42,545 nt of DNA from Rhodoplanes serenus (GTDB lineage Bacteria; Pseudomonadota; Alphaproteobacteria; Rhizobiales; Xanthobacteraceae). The notes below the pieces were generated by a model, which did no database searches, was not told the origin of the DNA, and saw only the letters and a program-made list of their open reading frames with translations. Numbering within the stretch: the first letter of the stretch is position 1; every line of letters starts with the position of its first letter. Location of the stretch: NCBI GenBank assembly GCA_945861855.1, contig CAMAWG010000018.1, positions 1 to 42,545 on the forward strand, written 5' to 3'. The translations under genes and the position numbers were made by a program. Below are positions 25,880-34,776 of the stretch, one piece after another.

Positions 25880-26650
25880 CTACTCCGCGGTCCAGCCGCC
25901 GTCGAGCACCAGCGCCGAGCCGGTCATCAACGAGGACGCATCGGAAGCCAGGAACACGATTGCGCCGGTGAGTTCATCCAATTGTCCGAGCCGGCCGAGC
26001 TTGATCTTGCCCAGCACCTCGTCGCGGAACGCCTTGTTCTCGAAGAACGGTTTGGTCATCGGCGTTTCCAGGAACGTGGGCCCCAGCGAATTGACGCGAA
26101 TGTTGTGCGGCGCGAGCTCGATCGCCATCGCCTTGGTGAAGCCCTCCATCGCGTGCTTTGACGCGCAATAGACCGTGCGCCGCGCCGCGCCGACGTGGCC
26201 CATCTGCGAGGAGATGTTGACGATTGAGCCCGGCAGCTTCGCCTCGATCAGGCGGAGCGCCACGGTCTGCGCCATGAAGAACGCGGCGCGCACGTTGAGC
26301 GCGAAGATGAAGTCGAAGTCCTCGACCTTGACGTCGGGCAGATAGGCCGGGCGGTTTCCGCCCGCGTTGTTGATCAGAACCTGATACGGCTCGACCCGGG
26401 CCAGTGCCTTTTTCGCGGCTTCGACATTGGTCACGTCGAGCACGAGTGCGTCGGCCTTCTCGCCGCGCGCGCGGATCGCCGCGGCGGCCTCCTCGATCTC
26501 GGACTTGGTGCGTGCGGCGAGCGTCACGTGTGCGCCGGCCGCGGCCAGCGCCGAGGCAGCCGCGAGACCGATGCCGCGCCCGCCGCCCGTCACCAGCGCG
26601 CGCTTGCCGTCGAGGCGGAACGAGGGTGTGCGGGCGAGATCGACCGTCAT
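25880..26650 (-). CDS. Short-chain dehydrogenase/reductase 1
   Basis: A classical SDR of 256 residues with TGGGRGIG (21-28), NNAG (94-97), catalytic Ser (NISS, 145-148), Tyr161 and Lys165 (YCASK), and a closing LVLDGGWTAE. Would oxidise or reduce a hydroxyl/keto substrate with NAD(P). ATG at 26650 overlaps the MAPEG stop by four bases. It is the last gene of an operon hisD-like, MAPEG, SDR on the minus strand. Confidence 0.88.
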   Translation of the reverse strand: MTVDLARTPSFRLDGKRALVTGGGRGIGLAAASALAAAGAHVTLAARTKSEIEEAAAAIRARGEKADALVLDVTNVEAAKKALARVEPYQVLINNAGGNRPAYLPDVKVEDFDFIFALNVRAAFFMAQTVALRLIEAKLPGSIVNISSQMGHVGAARRTVYCASKHAMEGFTKAMAIELAPHNIRVNSLGPTFLETPMTKPFFENKAFRDEVLGKIKLGRLGQLDELTGAIVFLASDASSLMTGSALVLDGGWTAE

Positions 26651-27036
26651 CGGATCGCGCTATACAGCAGCAGCCCGGCGGCCGCGATCAGAAGCACAGC
26701 CGTGGTCGCCATGCCGGTGGCGCGAAAGCGAATGTCCTCCGGCTCCTGGGCAACGCCATAGGCGTGCAGCAGGCGCGCGGCCAGCAGCACGAGGCAGAGC
26801 CCGTGCACCAGCCAGCGCGGCCAGCCTTGCAGTTCCACGAACATGAACAGGATCAGCGCAATGGGGACGTATTCGGTGAAATTGCCCTGCACGCGGATGC
26901 GGCGCAGAAGAATTCTGTTTCCGCCGTCGCCGATAGGCACCCGAACGTCGCCCCGCGTCTTGGCGACGAAGAGCGACAGCGCCACCAGCATGATCGCGAA
27001 GATCGCCGCATAAATCGGAACTATCGTTGGAACCAT
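26647..27036 (-). CDS. MAPEG family membrane protein
   Basis: A 129-residue integral membrane protein with four predicted helices and the MAPEG pattern RVQGNFTEYVPIAL after helix 1, then LLAARLLHAYGV. Relatives include microsomal glutathione transferases and many uncharacterised bacterial proteins. It is nested between the HisD-like gene (6 bases upstream) and the SDR gene (4-base overlap), so it is co-expressed with two dehydrogenases. Its role in that setting is unknown. Confidence 0.82.
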   Translation of the reverse strand: MVPTIVPIYAAIFAIMLVALSLFVAKTRGDVRVPIGDGGNRILLRRIRVQGNFTEYVPIALILFMFVELQGWPRWLVHGLCLVLLAARLLHAYGVAQEPEDIRFRATGMATTAVLLIAAAGLLLYSAIR

Positions 27037-27042
27037 GACACT

Positions 27043-28350
27043 TCACTCCGCTGCCTGGGCGTAGGGCACGTTGCGCCCCCCGTAGCGGCGCACCCGCACA
27101 TTGGCCTGCTCGGCATGCGCCGAGAAGCCTTCGAGGATGCACAGCCGCGAGCAGTACTCGCCGATCATCGAACTGGCCTGATCGGTCAGCACCTTCTGGT
27201 AGGTGCAGGTCTTGAGGAATTTTCCGACCCACAGCCCGCCGGTGTAGCGCGCCGCCTTCTTGGTCGGCAGGGTGTGGTTCGTTCCGATCACCTTGTCGCC
27301 ATAGGCGACGTTGGTGCGGGCGCCCAGGAACAGCGAGCCGTAGTTCCTCATGTTGTTGAGGAAGTAGTCCGGGTCGCGCGTCATCACCTGGACGTGCTCG
27401 GAGGCGATGCGGTCGGCCTCGCGCACCATCTCGTCCTCGCTGTCGCAGACGATTACCTCGCCATAGTCTTTCCACGCCTGGCCCGCGGCGTCGGCGGTGG
27501 GGAGGATTTTCAGCAGCCGTTCGACTTCGCCCATGGTGTCGCGCGCGAGCTTCTCCGAATTGGTCAGCAGCACCGCGGGGGAGGTCGGGCCGTGCTCGGC
27601 CTGACCCAGCAGGTCGGTTGCGCAAATCTCGCCATCCACGCTGTCGTCGGCGATTACCAGCGTCTCGGTCGGCCCCGCGAGCAGGTCGATGCCGACGCGG
27701 CCGAACAACTGGCGCTTGGCCTCCGCCACGTAGGCGTTGCCGGGGCCGACGATCATGTCCACGGCGCCGATGGTCTCGGTGCCGAGCGCCATCGCGGCGA
27801 CGGCCTGCACGCCGCCGAGCACGTAGATTTCGTCGGCGCCGCCGAAGTGCATGGCGGCGACGATCGCCGGATGCGGGCCGCCCTTGAACGGTGGCGCGCA
27901 GGCGATGATGCGTTTGACCCCCGCGACCCGCGCGGTGACGATCGACATGTGCGCCGAGGCGACCATCGGATAGCGCCCGCCGGGTACGTAGCAGCCGATC
28001 GCGTTCACCGGGATGTGGCGGTGGCCGAGCACAACGCCGGGCAGCGTCTCCACCTCCAGGTCCTTCATCGTGTCGCGCTGCTTCTGCGCGAAATTGCGCA
28101 CCTGTGCCTGGGCGAACTTGATGTCGTCGAGATCGCGCTTCCCGACCTGGGAGATGGCTTTCTCGATCTCGGCGGGCGAGAGGCGGAAATCCTTCGGCTC
28201 CCAGTTGTCGAACTGCTTCGACAGGTCGCGGATCGCGGCGTCCTTCCGGTCCTCGACCTGAGCCAGGATGCCCTCGACCGTCCCGCGCACCTTGGCGTCG
28301 GCGGCCTTGATTGCGCTCGCGTCCATTCCGCGTTTAAGGAAGCGGGGCAT
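27043..28350 (-). CDS. Histidinol dehydrogenase-family oxidoreductase (HisD/HpsN-like paralogue)
   Basis: A 435-residue zinc-dependent NAD enzyme of the HisD fold. The residues that bind zinc and act as base in histidinol dehydrogenase are kept: Gln250 and His253 (LLGQAEHG), Glu318-His319 (SEHVQV), Asp352 (YGDK) and His412 (EGFSAHAE). There are no other his genes nearby and the partners are an SDR and a MAPEG protein, so a catabolic role is more likely than histidine synthesis; relatives such as HpsN oxidise sulfopropanediol. ATG at 28350 with aaggag six bases upstream. The longer open frame lacks an RBS. Confidence 0.82.
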   Translation of the reverse strand: MPRFLKRGMDASAIKAADAKVRGTVEGILAQVEDRKDAAIRDLSKQFDNWEPKDFRLSPAEIEKAISQVGKRDLDDIKFAQAQVRNFAQKQRDTMKDLEVETLPGVVLGHRHIPVNAIGCYVPGGRYPMVASAHMSIVTARVAGVKRIIACAPPFKGGPHPAIVAAMHFGGADEIYVLGGVQAVAAMALGTETIGAVDMIVGPGNAYVAEAKRQLFGRVGIDLLAGPTETLVIADDSVDGEICATDLLGQAEHGPTSPAVLLTNSEKLARDTMGEVERLLKILPTADAAGQAWKDYGEVIVCDSEDEMVREADRIASEHVQVMTRDPDYFLNNMRNYGSLFLGARTNVAYGDKVIGTNHTLPTKKAARYTGGLWVGKFLKTCTYQKVLTDQASSMIGEYCSRLCILEGFSAHAEQANVRVRRYGGRNVPYAQAAE

Positions 28351-28404
28351 GGCAAACTCCTTCCATATGATGGCAACGTGCCCGCGCGCATCCATGAGAC
28401 GTCG

Positions 28405-28773
28405 CTACGGCTTGACCAGAACGCAACGAATCCCGCCGCTGGGATCGGCAACATCGCCTGTATAGCGTGGGATCAGGTGGACGTGAACGTGCATACGCGA
28501 CTGCCCGCCCGCGCGCCCGATATTAACGCCGATGTTGTAGCCGTCCGGATGAAGCTCCGCCTCGATGTGCGCCTGGGCGCGATCGAGCAGGGCCAGCACC
28601 ACAGCCTTTTCCGGCTGGGTCATGTCAAAGAAGTTGGCGACGTGCCGGCGCGGTACCACCAGAACATGGCCGTGCGACAGGCTGTTGTTATCGTAGCGGA
28701 CATAGGCCTCTTTTTCCTCGAAGAGAACCTGCTCCAGCCGGCACAATTCGCACTCGTCAGCGCCGCCGCTCAC
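28405..28773 (-). CDS. HIT family protein
   Basis: A 122-residue histidine-triad nucleotide hydrolase or transferase. The motif MHVHVHLIPR supplies His95, His97 and His99; an N-terminal CELC pair and His in RRHVANF may bind zinc as in HinT/Fhit relatives. The GTG start at 28773 lies 10 bases after the cyclase gene and 54 bases before the HisD-like start, so it is probably in the same transcript. Likely cleaves an AMP-linked small molecule; substrate unknown. Confidence 0.85.
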   Translation of the reverse strand: MSGGADECELCRLEQVLFEEKEAYVRYDNNSLSHGHVLVVPRRHVANFFDMTQPEKAVVLALLDRAQAHIEAELHPDGYNIGVNIGRAGGQSRMHVHVHLIPRYTGDVADPSGGIRCVLVKP

Positions 28774-28783
28774 ATCGCACCTG

Positions 28784-29737
28784 CTATTTGATCGCCTGCG
28801 GGTTGATCGGCGAGCCGGTGCCGCCGGTGATGATCAGCGGCGGGCCGGCGAAGAAGAACTCGTAGACGCCGTCGTTCTCGCAGTCCTCGGCCAGCTCCTT
28901 GAGATAGAAAATCTCGCCCATGCAAAGACCCATCGCCGGGATCACCACCCAGTGCCAGGGCTGGTTCGCCTCGGTGGTCTCGTTCGGCCGCACCTCGCAG
29001 CCCCAGGTGTCCATGCAAAGCGCCGCGATCTGCTTCTCCTGAGACCAGTAGCAGTTCTCGAACATCACGCCCGGCGCGTCGCCGCCGGCGTAGCCGCCCC
29101 ATTCGCCTTCCTTGAGGCAGCGCTCCATCTGGCCGGTGCGGACATGCACGAAATCGCCCTTGCGGATCTCGACATTCTGCGCGCGGGCGCACTTGTTCAG
29201 CTCGTCGTTGGAAATGCTCTCGCCGTCCTTCATCCAGGGCACGCCGCGGAAGCGGGCGATGTCGAGCAGCACGCCGCGGCCGATCATCTTGCTCTTGGAA
29301 TGCTCGATGCCGAGTACGCTCAGGCCGCGCGAGTCGATCAGCTTGGCGTCGTGGCCGTTGTAGGCCCGGTCCTCGTAGAAGATGTGGCCGAGCGCGTCCC
29401 AGTGGGTGGCGCCCTGGACGCACAGCATCAGCGTGTCGTCGGCGTAGCGGATCTTGTTCCAGTCCTGCTGGCCGGCGATGGCGTCGGTGCCGGTCGCCAG
29501 CATCTGGTGGATCGGATTGAAGCGGCCGCCGAACAGGCCGGTCTGCGGCCCGGTGCGGTCGAGCGGGATGCCGAGCGCGAACACCTTGCCGGTCTTCACC
29601 AGCTTGGCCGCCTGGGTGATGTCCTCGGGGGTGACGTGATTGAGCGTGCCGATGTGGTCGTCCTTGCCCCAGCGGCCCCAGTTCGAGAGCTTCTTGGAAG
29701 CCTCCTCGATCGCCTTCTTGCCGACCTTGATGTCCAT
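28784..29737 (-). CDS. Cyclase family (kynurenine formamidase-like) metal-dependent hydrolase
   Basis: A 317-residue member of the cyclase/kynurenine formamidase family. The metal motif appears as GATHWDALGH (His112, Asp114, His118). Enzymes of this family open N-formyl or lactone bonds, for example formylkynurenine or isatin. The ATG at 29737 is chosen because gagaggaaa lies upstream and the fold begins there; the open frame extends 16 codons further. It leads the run cyclase, HIT. Confidence 0.8.
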   Translation of the reverse strand: MDIKVGKKAIEEASKKLSNWGRWGKDDHIGTLNHVTPEDITQAAKLVKTGKVFALGIPLDRTGPQTGLFGGRFNPIHQMLATGTDAIAGQQDWNKIRYADDTLMLCVQGATHWDALGHIFYEDRAYNGHDAKLIDSRGLSVLGIEHSKSKMIGRGVLLDIARFRGVPWMKDGESISNDELNKCARAQNVEIRKGDFVHVRTGQMERCLKEGEWGGYAGGDAPGVMFENCYWSQEKQIAALCMDTWGCEVRPNETTEANQPWHWVVIPAMGLCMGEIFYLKELAEDCENDGVYEFFFAGPPLIITGGTGSPINPQAIK

Positions 29738-29840
29738 GGAACGATTTCCTCTCAACTCTTTGTTGCGCTCTTCTCGGCAAAGCACCGGGTGCCGGCGGGA
29801 TTTTGACCAACCGGCGGCGTTCCGTCTACGGACCGAATCG

Positions 29841-32237
29841 TTAGACCTTGCCTAACGCCTGCAGGATTTTGTCCGGCGTGAACGGCATGTCGGTCAGTGG
29901 GGCAGCGCCCAACGGCCGCAAAGCGTCGTTGATGGCGTTCATCACGCAGCCCGGCGCGCCGGCGGTGCCGGCTTCGCCCGCGCCCTTGGCGCCAAGCTCC
30001 GAGTCGGCCGTGGGCGTGACCACATGGCCGACCTCGATGTCTGGCATTTCGACCGCCATCGGCACCAGATAGTCGGCCATGTTGCCGTTGAGCAGTTGGC
30101 CGCGCTCGTCATAGAGGCAGTGCTCGAACAGCGCCGCGCCGATGCCCTGGACCACGCCGCCGCGCACCTGCTCGTCCACAAGTTGCGGGTTGATCACGGT
30201 GCCGCAGTCCTCGACGCACCAGTGCTTGAGCAGCTTGACGAAGCCGGAGTCGGTGTCGACCTCGAGATAGCTCGCCTGGATGCCGTTGGTGAAGGCGAAG
30301 GCCCAGGCGCGCGGCACGTAGTGGCGCGTGGCGACCAGTTCGGCCTGGACGCCGACGGGCAGGGTGTCGGGCCGGAAGTAGCAGATGCGCGCCACCTCAT
30401 CGAGGCCGATGCGCTCCGCTCCGGTGGCGGCATCGACGACGATGCCGTTGCGGATGTCCATCGTCTCGGGTTTCGCCTGCAAAATGCTGCCTGCGACCGC
30501 CAGCACGTTCTGGCGCAGCGCCTTGCCGGCCTGCCACGCCGCTTCGCCGCCGATGCCGGCCGCGCGCGACGCCCAGGTGCCGCCGCCGTAGGGCGTGTTG
30601 TCGGTGTCGCCCATGATGACGCGGACGCGGTCCATCGCGACGCCGAAGCTCGTCGCCACGCATTGCGCGATCACCGCCTCCGCGCCCTGGCCCTGCTCGC
30701 TGACGCCGGTGTGGCAGAAGATCGCGCCGGTGCCGTCCAGCCGCACCGTCGCGCCGTCCTGCGCCGAGATGCGCGCGCCGCCGACGCCGTAGAAGGCCGC
30801 CGATGGATTGGTGACCTCGACGAAGCTCGCGAATCCGATGCCGCGGTAGATGCCCTGCTTGCGCAGCTTCTCCTGCTCGGCGCGTAGTCCCGCATAGTTC
30901 ATCATCGAATCGAGATGGGCGAGCGCCGAATGATGCGACAGCGCCTCGAACTTGATGCCGGACGGGCCCTGCGAGGGATGCGCGTCGTCGGCGATGAGGT
31001 TGCGGCGGCGGATCTCCAGCGGGTCCATGCCGATCTTCTGCGCGGCCAGTTCGATCAGGCCTTCGGTGACGGCGGTGGCGATCGGATGGCCGACCGCGCG
31101 GTACTGGCACATCACGTTCTTGTTCTGGAACACCACGCGGGCGCGGGCGCGGTAGTTCGGGCAGGTATAGGGCCCGCCGGTGAGATTCACGACCTGGTTT
31201 GCTTCGATGCCGGAGGTGCGCGGATAGACCGAGTATGGGCCGATGCCGGTGAGGTCGTCGATTTCCCAGGCGGTGATGGTGCCGTCGTTCTTGACGCCGA
31301 TCTTCGCCTTGACGCGGTGGTCGCGGGCGTGGATGTCGGTGACGAAGCTCTCGATCCGGTCGGCGACGAATTTGGTCGGCCGCTTCAGCAGCTTCGACAG
31401 CGCAACCGTCGCCATCTCGTCGGCATAGGTGTGCACCTTGATGCCGAACGAGCCGCCGACGTCCTTGGTGACGACGCGGATCTGATGCTCCTCAAGCGAT
31501 AAGTGCTTGGCGAACAGGTTCTGCATCATGTGCGGCGCCTGAGTGCCCTGGTAGACGGTCAGGCGTGCGTCGCCGGCATTCCAGTCGGCGACGATGGCGC
31601 GCGGCTCGTTGCAAACGCCGGTGTGGCGGCCGAACATGAATGTGGTCTCGACCACCGCGTCGGCCTCGGCGAAGCCCTTGTCCGGGTCGCCCGCGACATG
31701 AACGCGCTCGAAGCAGAGATTGTCGGCGATCGACGGGTGGATCACCGGCGTACTTGGGCCGAGCGCGGTTTCCGGATCGGTGACGGCCGGCAATTCCTCG
31801 TAATCGACTCCAACGAGTCCGCATCCGTCCTCGGCCTCGGCGCGGCTGCGCGCGACCACGGCGCAAACCGCCTCGCCGGCCCAGCAGGCGCGATCGATCG
31901 CGATGGCGTTCTGCGGCGCGGACTTGAGACCCTTGAGATGCGTCAGCACGCCGACCCAGGGGGTGATGACCGTCGCAAGCTCGGCGCCGGTCACCACGGC
32001 GATCACGCCGGGAGCCTTCTTCGCTGCGCCCGCATCGATGCTCTTGATCTTCGCATGCGCATGCGGCGAGCGGACGAAGGCCACATGCGCCATGCGCGGC
32101 AGCACCACGTCGCTGACATATTGCGCGCGGCCCTGCATGAGGCGCGCCATGTTCGGCCGCGGCACGGAGCGGCCGATATATGAGTTCGGCCGGTCGAGGG
32201 CGGTGAGGATCGGCGGGGAATCTTCGACGATTTTCAT
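29841..32237 (-). CDS. Molybdenum hydroxylase large subunit (xanthine dehydrogenase/CoxL family)
   Basis: A 798-residue molybdopterin-binding catalytic subunit. It begins with the a/b hammerhead domain (IGRSVPRPNMARLMQGRAQYVSDV) and contains the first Mo-cofactor motif (DVGGSFGIKVHTYADE, about 259-274). The catalytic glutamate is Glu755 (GAKGAGEAGTAG). The active-site loop, AYXCSFR in CO dehydrogenase form I or AYRGAGR in form II, reads QYRAVGH (378-384), so this is neither and CO oxidation is not supported. Works with the two smaller subunits encoded just upstream; coxS overlaps it by four bases. Substrate probably an N-heterocycle or aldehyde, inferred. Confidence 0.88.
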   Translation of the reverse strand: MKIVEDSPPILTALDRPNSYIGRSVPRPNMARLMQGRAQYVSDVVLPRMAHVAFVRSPHAHAKIKSIDAGAAKKAPGVIAVVTGAELATVITPWVGVLTHLKGLKSAPQNAIAIDRACWAGEAVCAVVARSRAEAEDGCGLVGVDYEELPAVTDPETALGPSTPVIHPSIADNLCFERVHVAGDPDKGFAEADAVVETTFMFGRHTGVCNEPRAIVADWNAGDARLTVYQGTQAPHMMQNLFAKHLSLEEHQIRVVTKDVGGSFGIKVHTYADEMATVALSKLLKRPTKFVADRIESFVTDIHARDHRVKAKIGVKNDGTITAWEIDDLTGIGPYSVYPRTSGIEANQVVNLTGGPYTCPNYRARARVVFQNKNVMCQYRAVGHPIATAVTEGLIELAAQKIGMDPLEIRRRNLIADDAHPSQGPSGIKFEALSHHSALAHLDSMMNYAGLRAEQEKLRKQGIYRGIGFASFVEVTNPSAAFYGVGGARISAQDGATVRLDGTGAIFCHTGVSEQGQGAEAVIAQCVATSFGVAMDRVRVIMGDTDNTPYGGGTWASRAAGIGGEAAWQAGKALRQNVLAVAGSILQAKPETMDIRNGIVVDAATGAERIGLDEVARICYFRPDTLPVGVQAELVATRHYVPRAWAFAFTNGIQASYLEVDTDSGFVKLLKHWCVEDCGTVINPQLVDEQVRGGVVQGIGAALFEHCLYDERGQLLNGNMADYLVPMAVEMPDIEVGHVVTPTADSELGAKGAGEAGTAGAPGCVMNAINDALRPLGAAPLTDMPFTPDKILQALGKV

Positions 32238-32722
32238 GGCTTATTTCCCGCGCGCGCTTGCGCCACCGATTCGATCGCATCGACGATGGCGTGGTAGCCG
32301 GTGCAGCGGCAGTAGTTGCCGGAAATCTGCTCGCGGATTTTCTCGCGGCTCGGTACGCCGCCGCCGGCGAGCAATTCCTGCGCGGTGAGCAGCATGCCGG
32401 GCGTGCAGAAGCCGCATTGCAGCGCGTTGCGCTGCTCGAAGGCGGCCTGCAGGTCGGCGATCTCGCCCCCGTCGGAGACGCCCTCGATGGTCTCGACCCG
32501 GGCGCCGTCGCATTGCGCGGCGAGCATCAGGCAGCCGCGCACGATGACGCCATCGACGCGCACCGTGCAGGCGCCGCAGACGCCATGCTCGCAGCCGACG
32601 TGGCTGCCGGTCAGAACCAGATCGTCGCGCAGGAAATCGACCAGGGTCTTTCGCGCATCGACCGACTCGGCGACGGACTCTCCATTCACCGTCAGCGTGA
32701 TGTCGCAGCGGTGCTCGCTCAT
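32234..32722 (-). CDS. Molybdenum hydroxylase small [2Fe-2S] subunit (CoxS family)
   Basis: A 162-residue iron-sulfur subunit with two clusters. The plant-type ferredoxin site is CEHGVCGACTVRVDG followed by a fourth cysteine (RGCLM), and the second site is CGFCTPGM with CRC near the C-terminus (NYCRCTGY). It carries electrons from the Mo site to FAD. ATG start; overlaps its neighbours by four bases on each side, so the three subunits are translationally coupled. Confidence 0.92.
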   Translation of the reverse strand: MSEHRCDITLTVNGESVAESVDARKTLVDFLRDDLVLTGSHVGCEHGVCGACTVRVDGVIVRGCLMLAAQCDGARVETIEGVSDGGEIADLQAAFEQRNALQCGFCTPGMLLTAQELLAGGGVPSREKIREQISGNYCRCTGYHAIVDAIESVAQARAGNKP

Positions 32723-33567
32723 GATCGCGCCTCCATGAGCTGCCGTGCAACGCGCCGGAGCAGCACGCCGGCAAGATGCATTTTCGTTGCGCCCGTCGCC
32801 TGCACGTCGCCGGAGGGATCGAGATCTGAGGCCAGCGCCTTCACCGCGTCGTCGATGTTTCCTTCGGTGAGGCGGGTCTCTGCCTTTTTCGCGCGCAGCG
32901 GCACAGCCCCCACGCCGAAATAGGCAAGCCGTACGTCGCCCAGCCCCTTGCCATCGGCTTGCGCGCAGGCGGCAAGACCGACCATCGCGTAGTCGCCATG
33001 TCGGCGGGCGAACTCGGCGAAGCCCACGCGCGTATCGTCTGCGGCGGCGGGCACGCGGATCGCGGTCAGCACGTCGCGTGGGCCGAGCGCGGTCTCGAAC
33101 AAGCCCTTGAAGAAGTCGTCGGCCTGCACCGTGCGCTTGCCGGTGGGGCTGGCGATATCGACTTCACCATCGAGCGCGAGCAGGCAAGCAGGCAGTTCCG
33201 CCGCCGGATCGGCGAAGGCGATGGAGCCGCCGAGCGTGCCGCGGTTGCGGATCGCCGCGTGCCCGATGTGCGGCAGGGCCAGCGCGATCAGCGGTGCGTG
33301 CCTGGCGATGTCGGCGGAGCGTTCGGCCTCGGCGTGTCGGGTCAACGCACCGATCTCGACCTGCCCGTTTTTCACCGCAATGCCGGCAAGCCCGCCGATC
33401 CCGTTGAGGTCGATCAGCAGCTTCGGCGCCGAGAGCCGCATGTTGAGCGTGGCGATCAGGCTCTGGCCGCCAGCCAAAAGCCGCGCCTCGCCGTCCGGGC
33501 GCGAAAGCAACTCAATCGCATGATCGAGCGATTTCGCCTTGGCATAGGCAAATGGCGAAGGCTTCAC
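32719..33567 (-). CDS. Molybdenum hydroxylase FAD subunit (CoxM family)
   Basis: A 282-residue FAD-binding subunit of the xanthine dehydrogenase/CoxM type. The flavin motifs LLAGGQSLIATLNMRL and RNRGTLGGSIAFADPAAELPA are present. The GTG start at 33567 is preferred because gggaggg is six bases upstream; the longer frame with a TTG start has no RBS. First gene of the coxMSL-order operon (FAD, Fe-S, Mo subunits). No CoxD/E/F-type assembly gene is seen in the window. Confidence 0.88.
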   Translation of the reverse strand: MKPSPFAYAKAKSLDHAIELLSRPDGEARLLAGGQSLIATLNMRLSAPKLLIDLNGIGGLAGIAVKNGQVEIGALTRHAEAERSADIARHAPLIALALPHIGHAAIRNRGTLGGSIAFADPAAELPACLLALDGEVDIASPTGKRTVQADDFFKGLFETALGPRDVLTAIRVPAAADDTRVGFAEFARRHGDYAMVGLAACAQADGKGLGDVRLAYFGVGAVPLRAKKAETRLTEGNIDDAVKALASDLDPSGDVQATGATKMHLAGVLLRRVARQLMEARS

Positions 33568-33647
33568 GCCCGTCCCTCCCGGCCACAATCTTTTTGTCGG
33601 TCGATTGTGCGGTCATGGGCGGGAGGAGGTCAATGCGTCAGCAGGCG

Positions 33648-34709
33648 CTACTCGTCCTTGCGGTTGGTGAACCGCGCATTGCCGAGCCCCGTGCCGATGG
33701 TCAGCACGCCCCAGCGCTCGACGTCTTTCATGAACGGCGCCTCGCTCAGCCCCTGCACCACGGCGTCGTTGTGCATGACGATGGCGGTTTCGTCGTCGCC
33801 GATCTTCGGGATCGCCTTGTGGATCGCACCCGGCAGATGGAATTTGCTGGATTCCCAGTTGCCGGGCAGGTTCTGCGCGCCGCGGTCGATGGCGCCGTCC
33901 TTGGTGATGATACCCGGACAGCCGATGCCGATGAACGGGGCAAGCATCAGCCCGTCCTTTTTGGCCTTGTCGATCAGGCCCTCAAGCATGCCGGTCAGTT
34001 TCTTGACCGCGCCTTCACGGTCGACCTTCTTTTCGTCGCCGTGGCGCCAGAGTTCGAACTTCCAGACTCCGGCCTTTGACAGGTCCGCGGCCTTTTTCAA
34101 ATTGAGCTGCACCACGCCGGCGCGAATGTTGGTGCCGCCGATATCGACGGCAAGGATCGCGTCATGCGCCTTGAACATCCATTTCGGCGCGAGATGCGCA
34201 GCCCCGATCAGCCCGGCCTCGTCCGGATTGTTGCGGACCGGCACCAGCTCGATATCCACCTTGTCGGCTTTCAGGATGACGGACGTGCGGCCGATCACCA
34301 ACTCGCCGACGCGGCTGGCGCGGAAGCCGCCGCCGACCACGATCCGCTCGGTGTCCTTCCAGCCCTTGGTCTTGAGGTAGCGGCGGATGACCAGTGCCAG
34401 TTCCTGGGAGAATTCCTCGATCGCGCCTTGCAAGATGCCAGCAGCTTCGGGATCGCCCTTGGTCAACAGCGTGTCGAGCGTTTTCTTGGAAATGTCTTCG
34501 CTCGGCTCCTCGCCGAACGGATCTTCGCCAGCCTTGCGCATGGCCTTGCGCCAGTTCTCGATGATGTCGCGGAAGGCGCCCTTGCTGGCGCGGTCGCCGA
34601 TGAAGCCTTCGTCGTCCTTCAACTCGATGTTGTAGGAGTCGAGCTCGACAGACGGCAGGCGGGACGCGCCATGCTCGGCGATTGACGGAAGTGTGGCGGT
34701 CTCAGCCAT
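33648..34709 (-). CDS. ROK-family-like protein with circularly permuted motif order
   Basis: A 353-residue protein. ROK sugar kinases normally start with the phosphate motif DIGGT and end with the GGG and AGLIGAA motifs. Here the order is reversed: IVVGGGFRASRVGE (123-136) and DEAGLIGAAHLA (163-174) come first, then DIGGTNIRAG (189-198), IGIGCPGII (260-268), HNDAVVQG (313-320, with the catalytic-type Asp315), and GTGLG (339-343) at the C-terminus. The zinc motif CGCG-xx-GC typical of ROK is missing. Likely cytoplasmic; kinase activity is plausible but unproven. ATG with gggga upstream. The first 80 residues are charged. I recall similar proteins in Bradyrhizobium. Confidence 0.72.
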   Translation of the reverse strand: MAETATLPSIAEHGASRLPSVELDSYNIELKDDEGFIGDRASKGAFRDIIENWRKAMRKAGEDPFGEEPSEDISKKTLDTLLTKGDPEAAGILQGAIEEFSQELALVIRRYLKTKGWKDTERIVVGGGFRASRVGELVIGRTSVILKADKVDIELVPVRNNPDEAGLIGAAHLAPKWMFKAHDAILAVDIGGTNIRAGVVQLNLKKAADLSKAGVWKFELWRHGDEKKVDREGAVKKLTGMLEGLIDKAKKDGLMLAPFIGIGCPGIITKDGAIDRGAQNLPGNWESSKFHLPGAIHKAIPKIGDDETAIVMHNDAVVQGLSEAPFMKDVERWGVLTIGTGLGNARFTNRKDE

Positions 34710-34776
34710 GAAGTTCCCCTGTGGCCAATCCTGACAACGGCCACGGGCCGGGAAGGTTTCATCTTGGCATAAGACC

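Noticed and set aside
26404-28791. A 795-codon plus-strand open frame
   Set aside because: It is antisense to SDR, MAPEG, HisD-like and HIT genes, all with intact motifs; its composition (His/Arg/Asp-rich) is typical of antisense frames in GC-rich DNA.
29841-33567. Aerobic CO dehydrogenase
   Set aside because: The large-subunit loop is QYRAVGH, not AYXCSFR or AYRGAGR, and no cox accessory genes are present.
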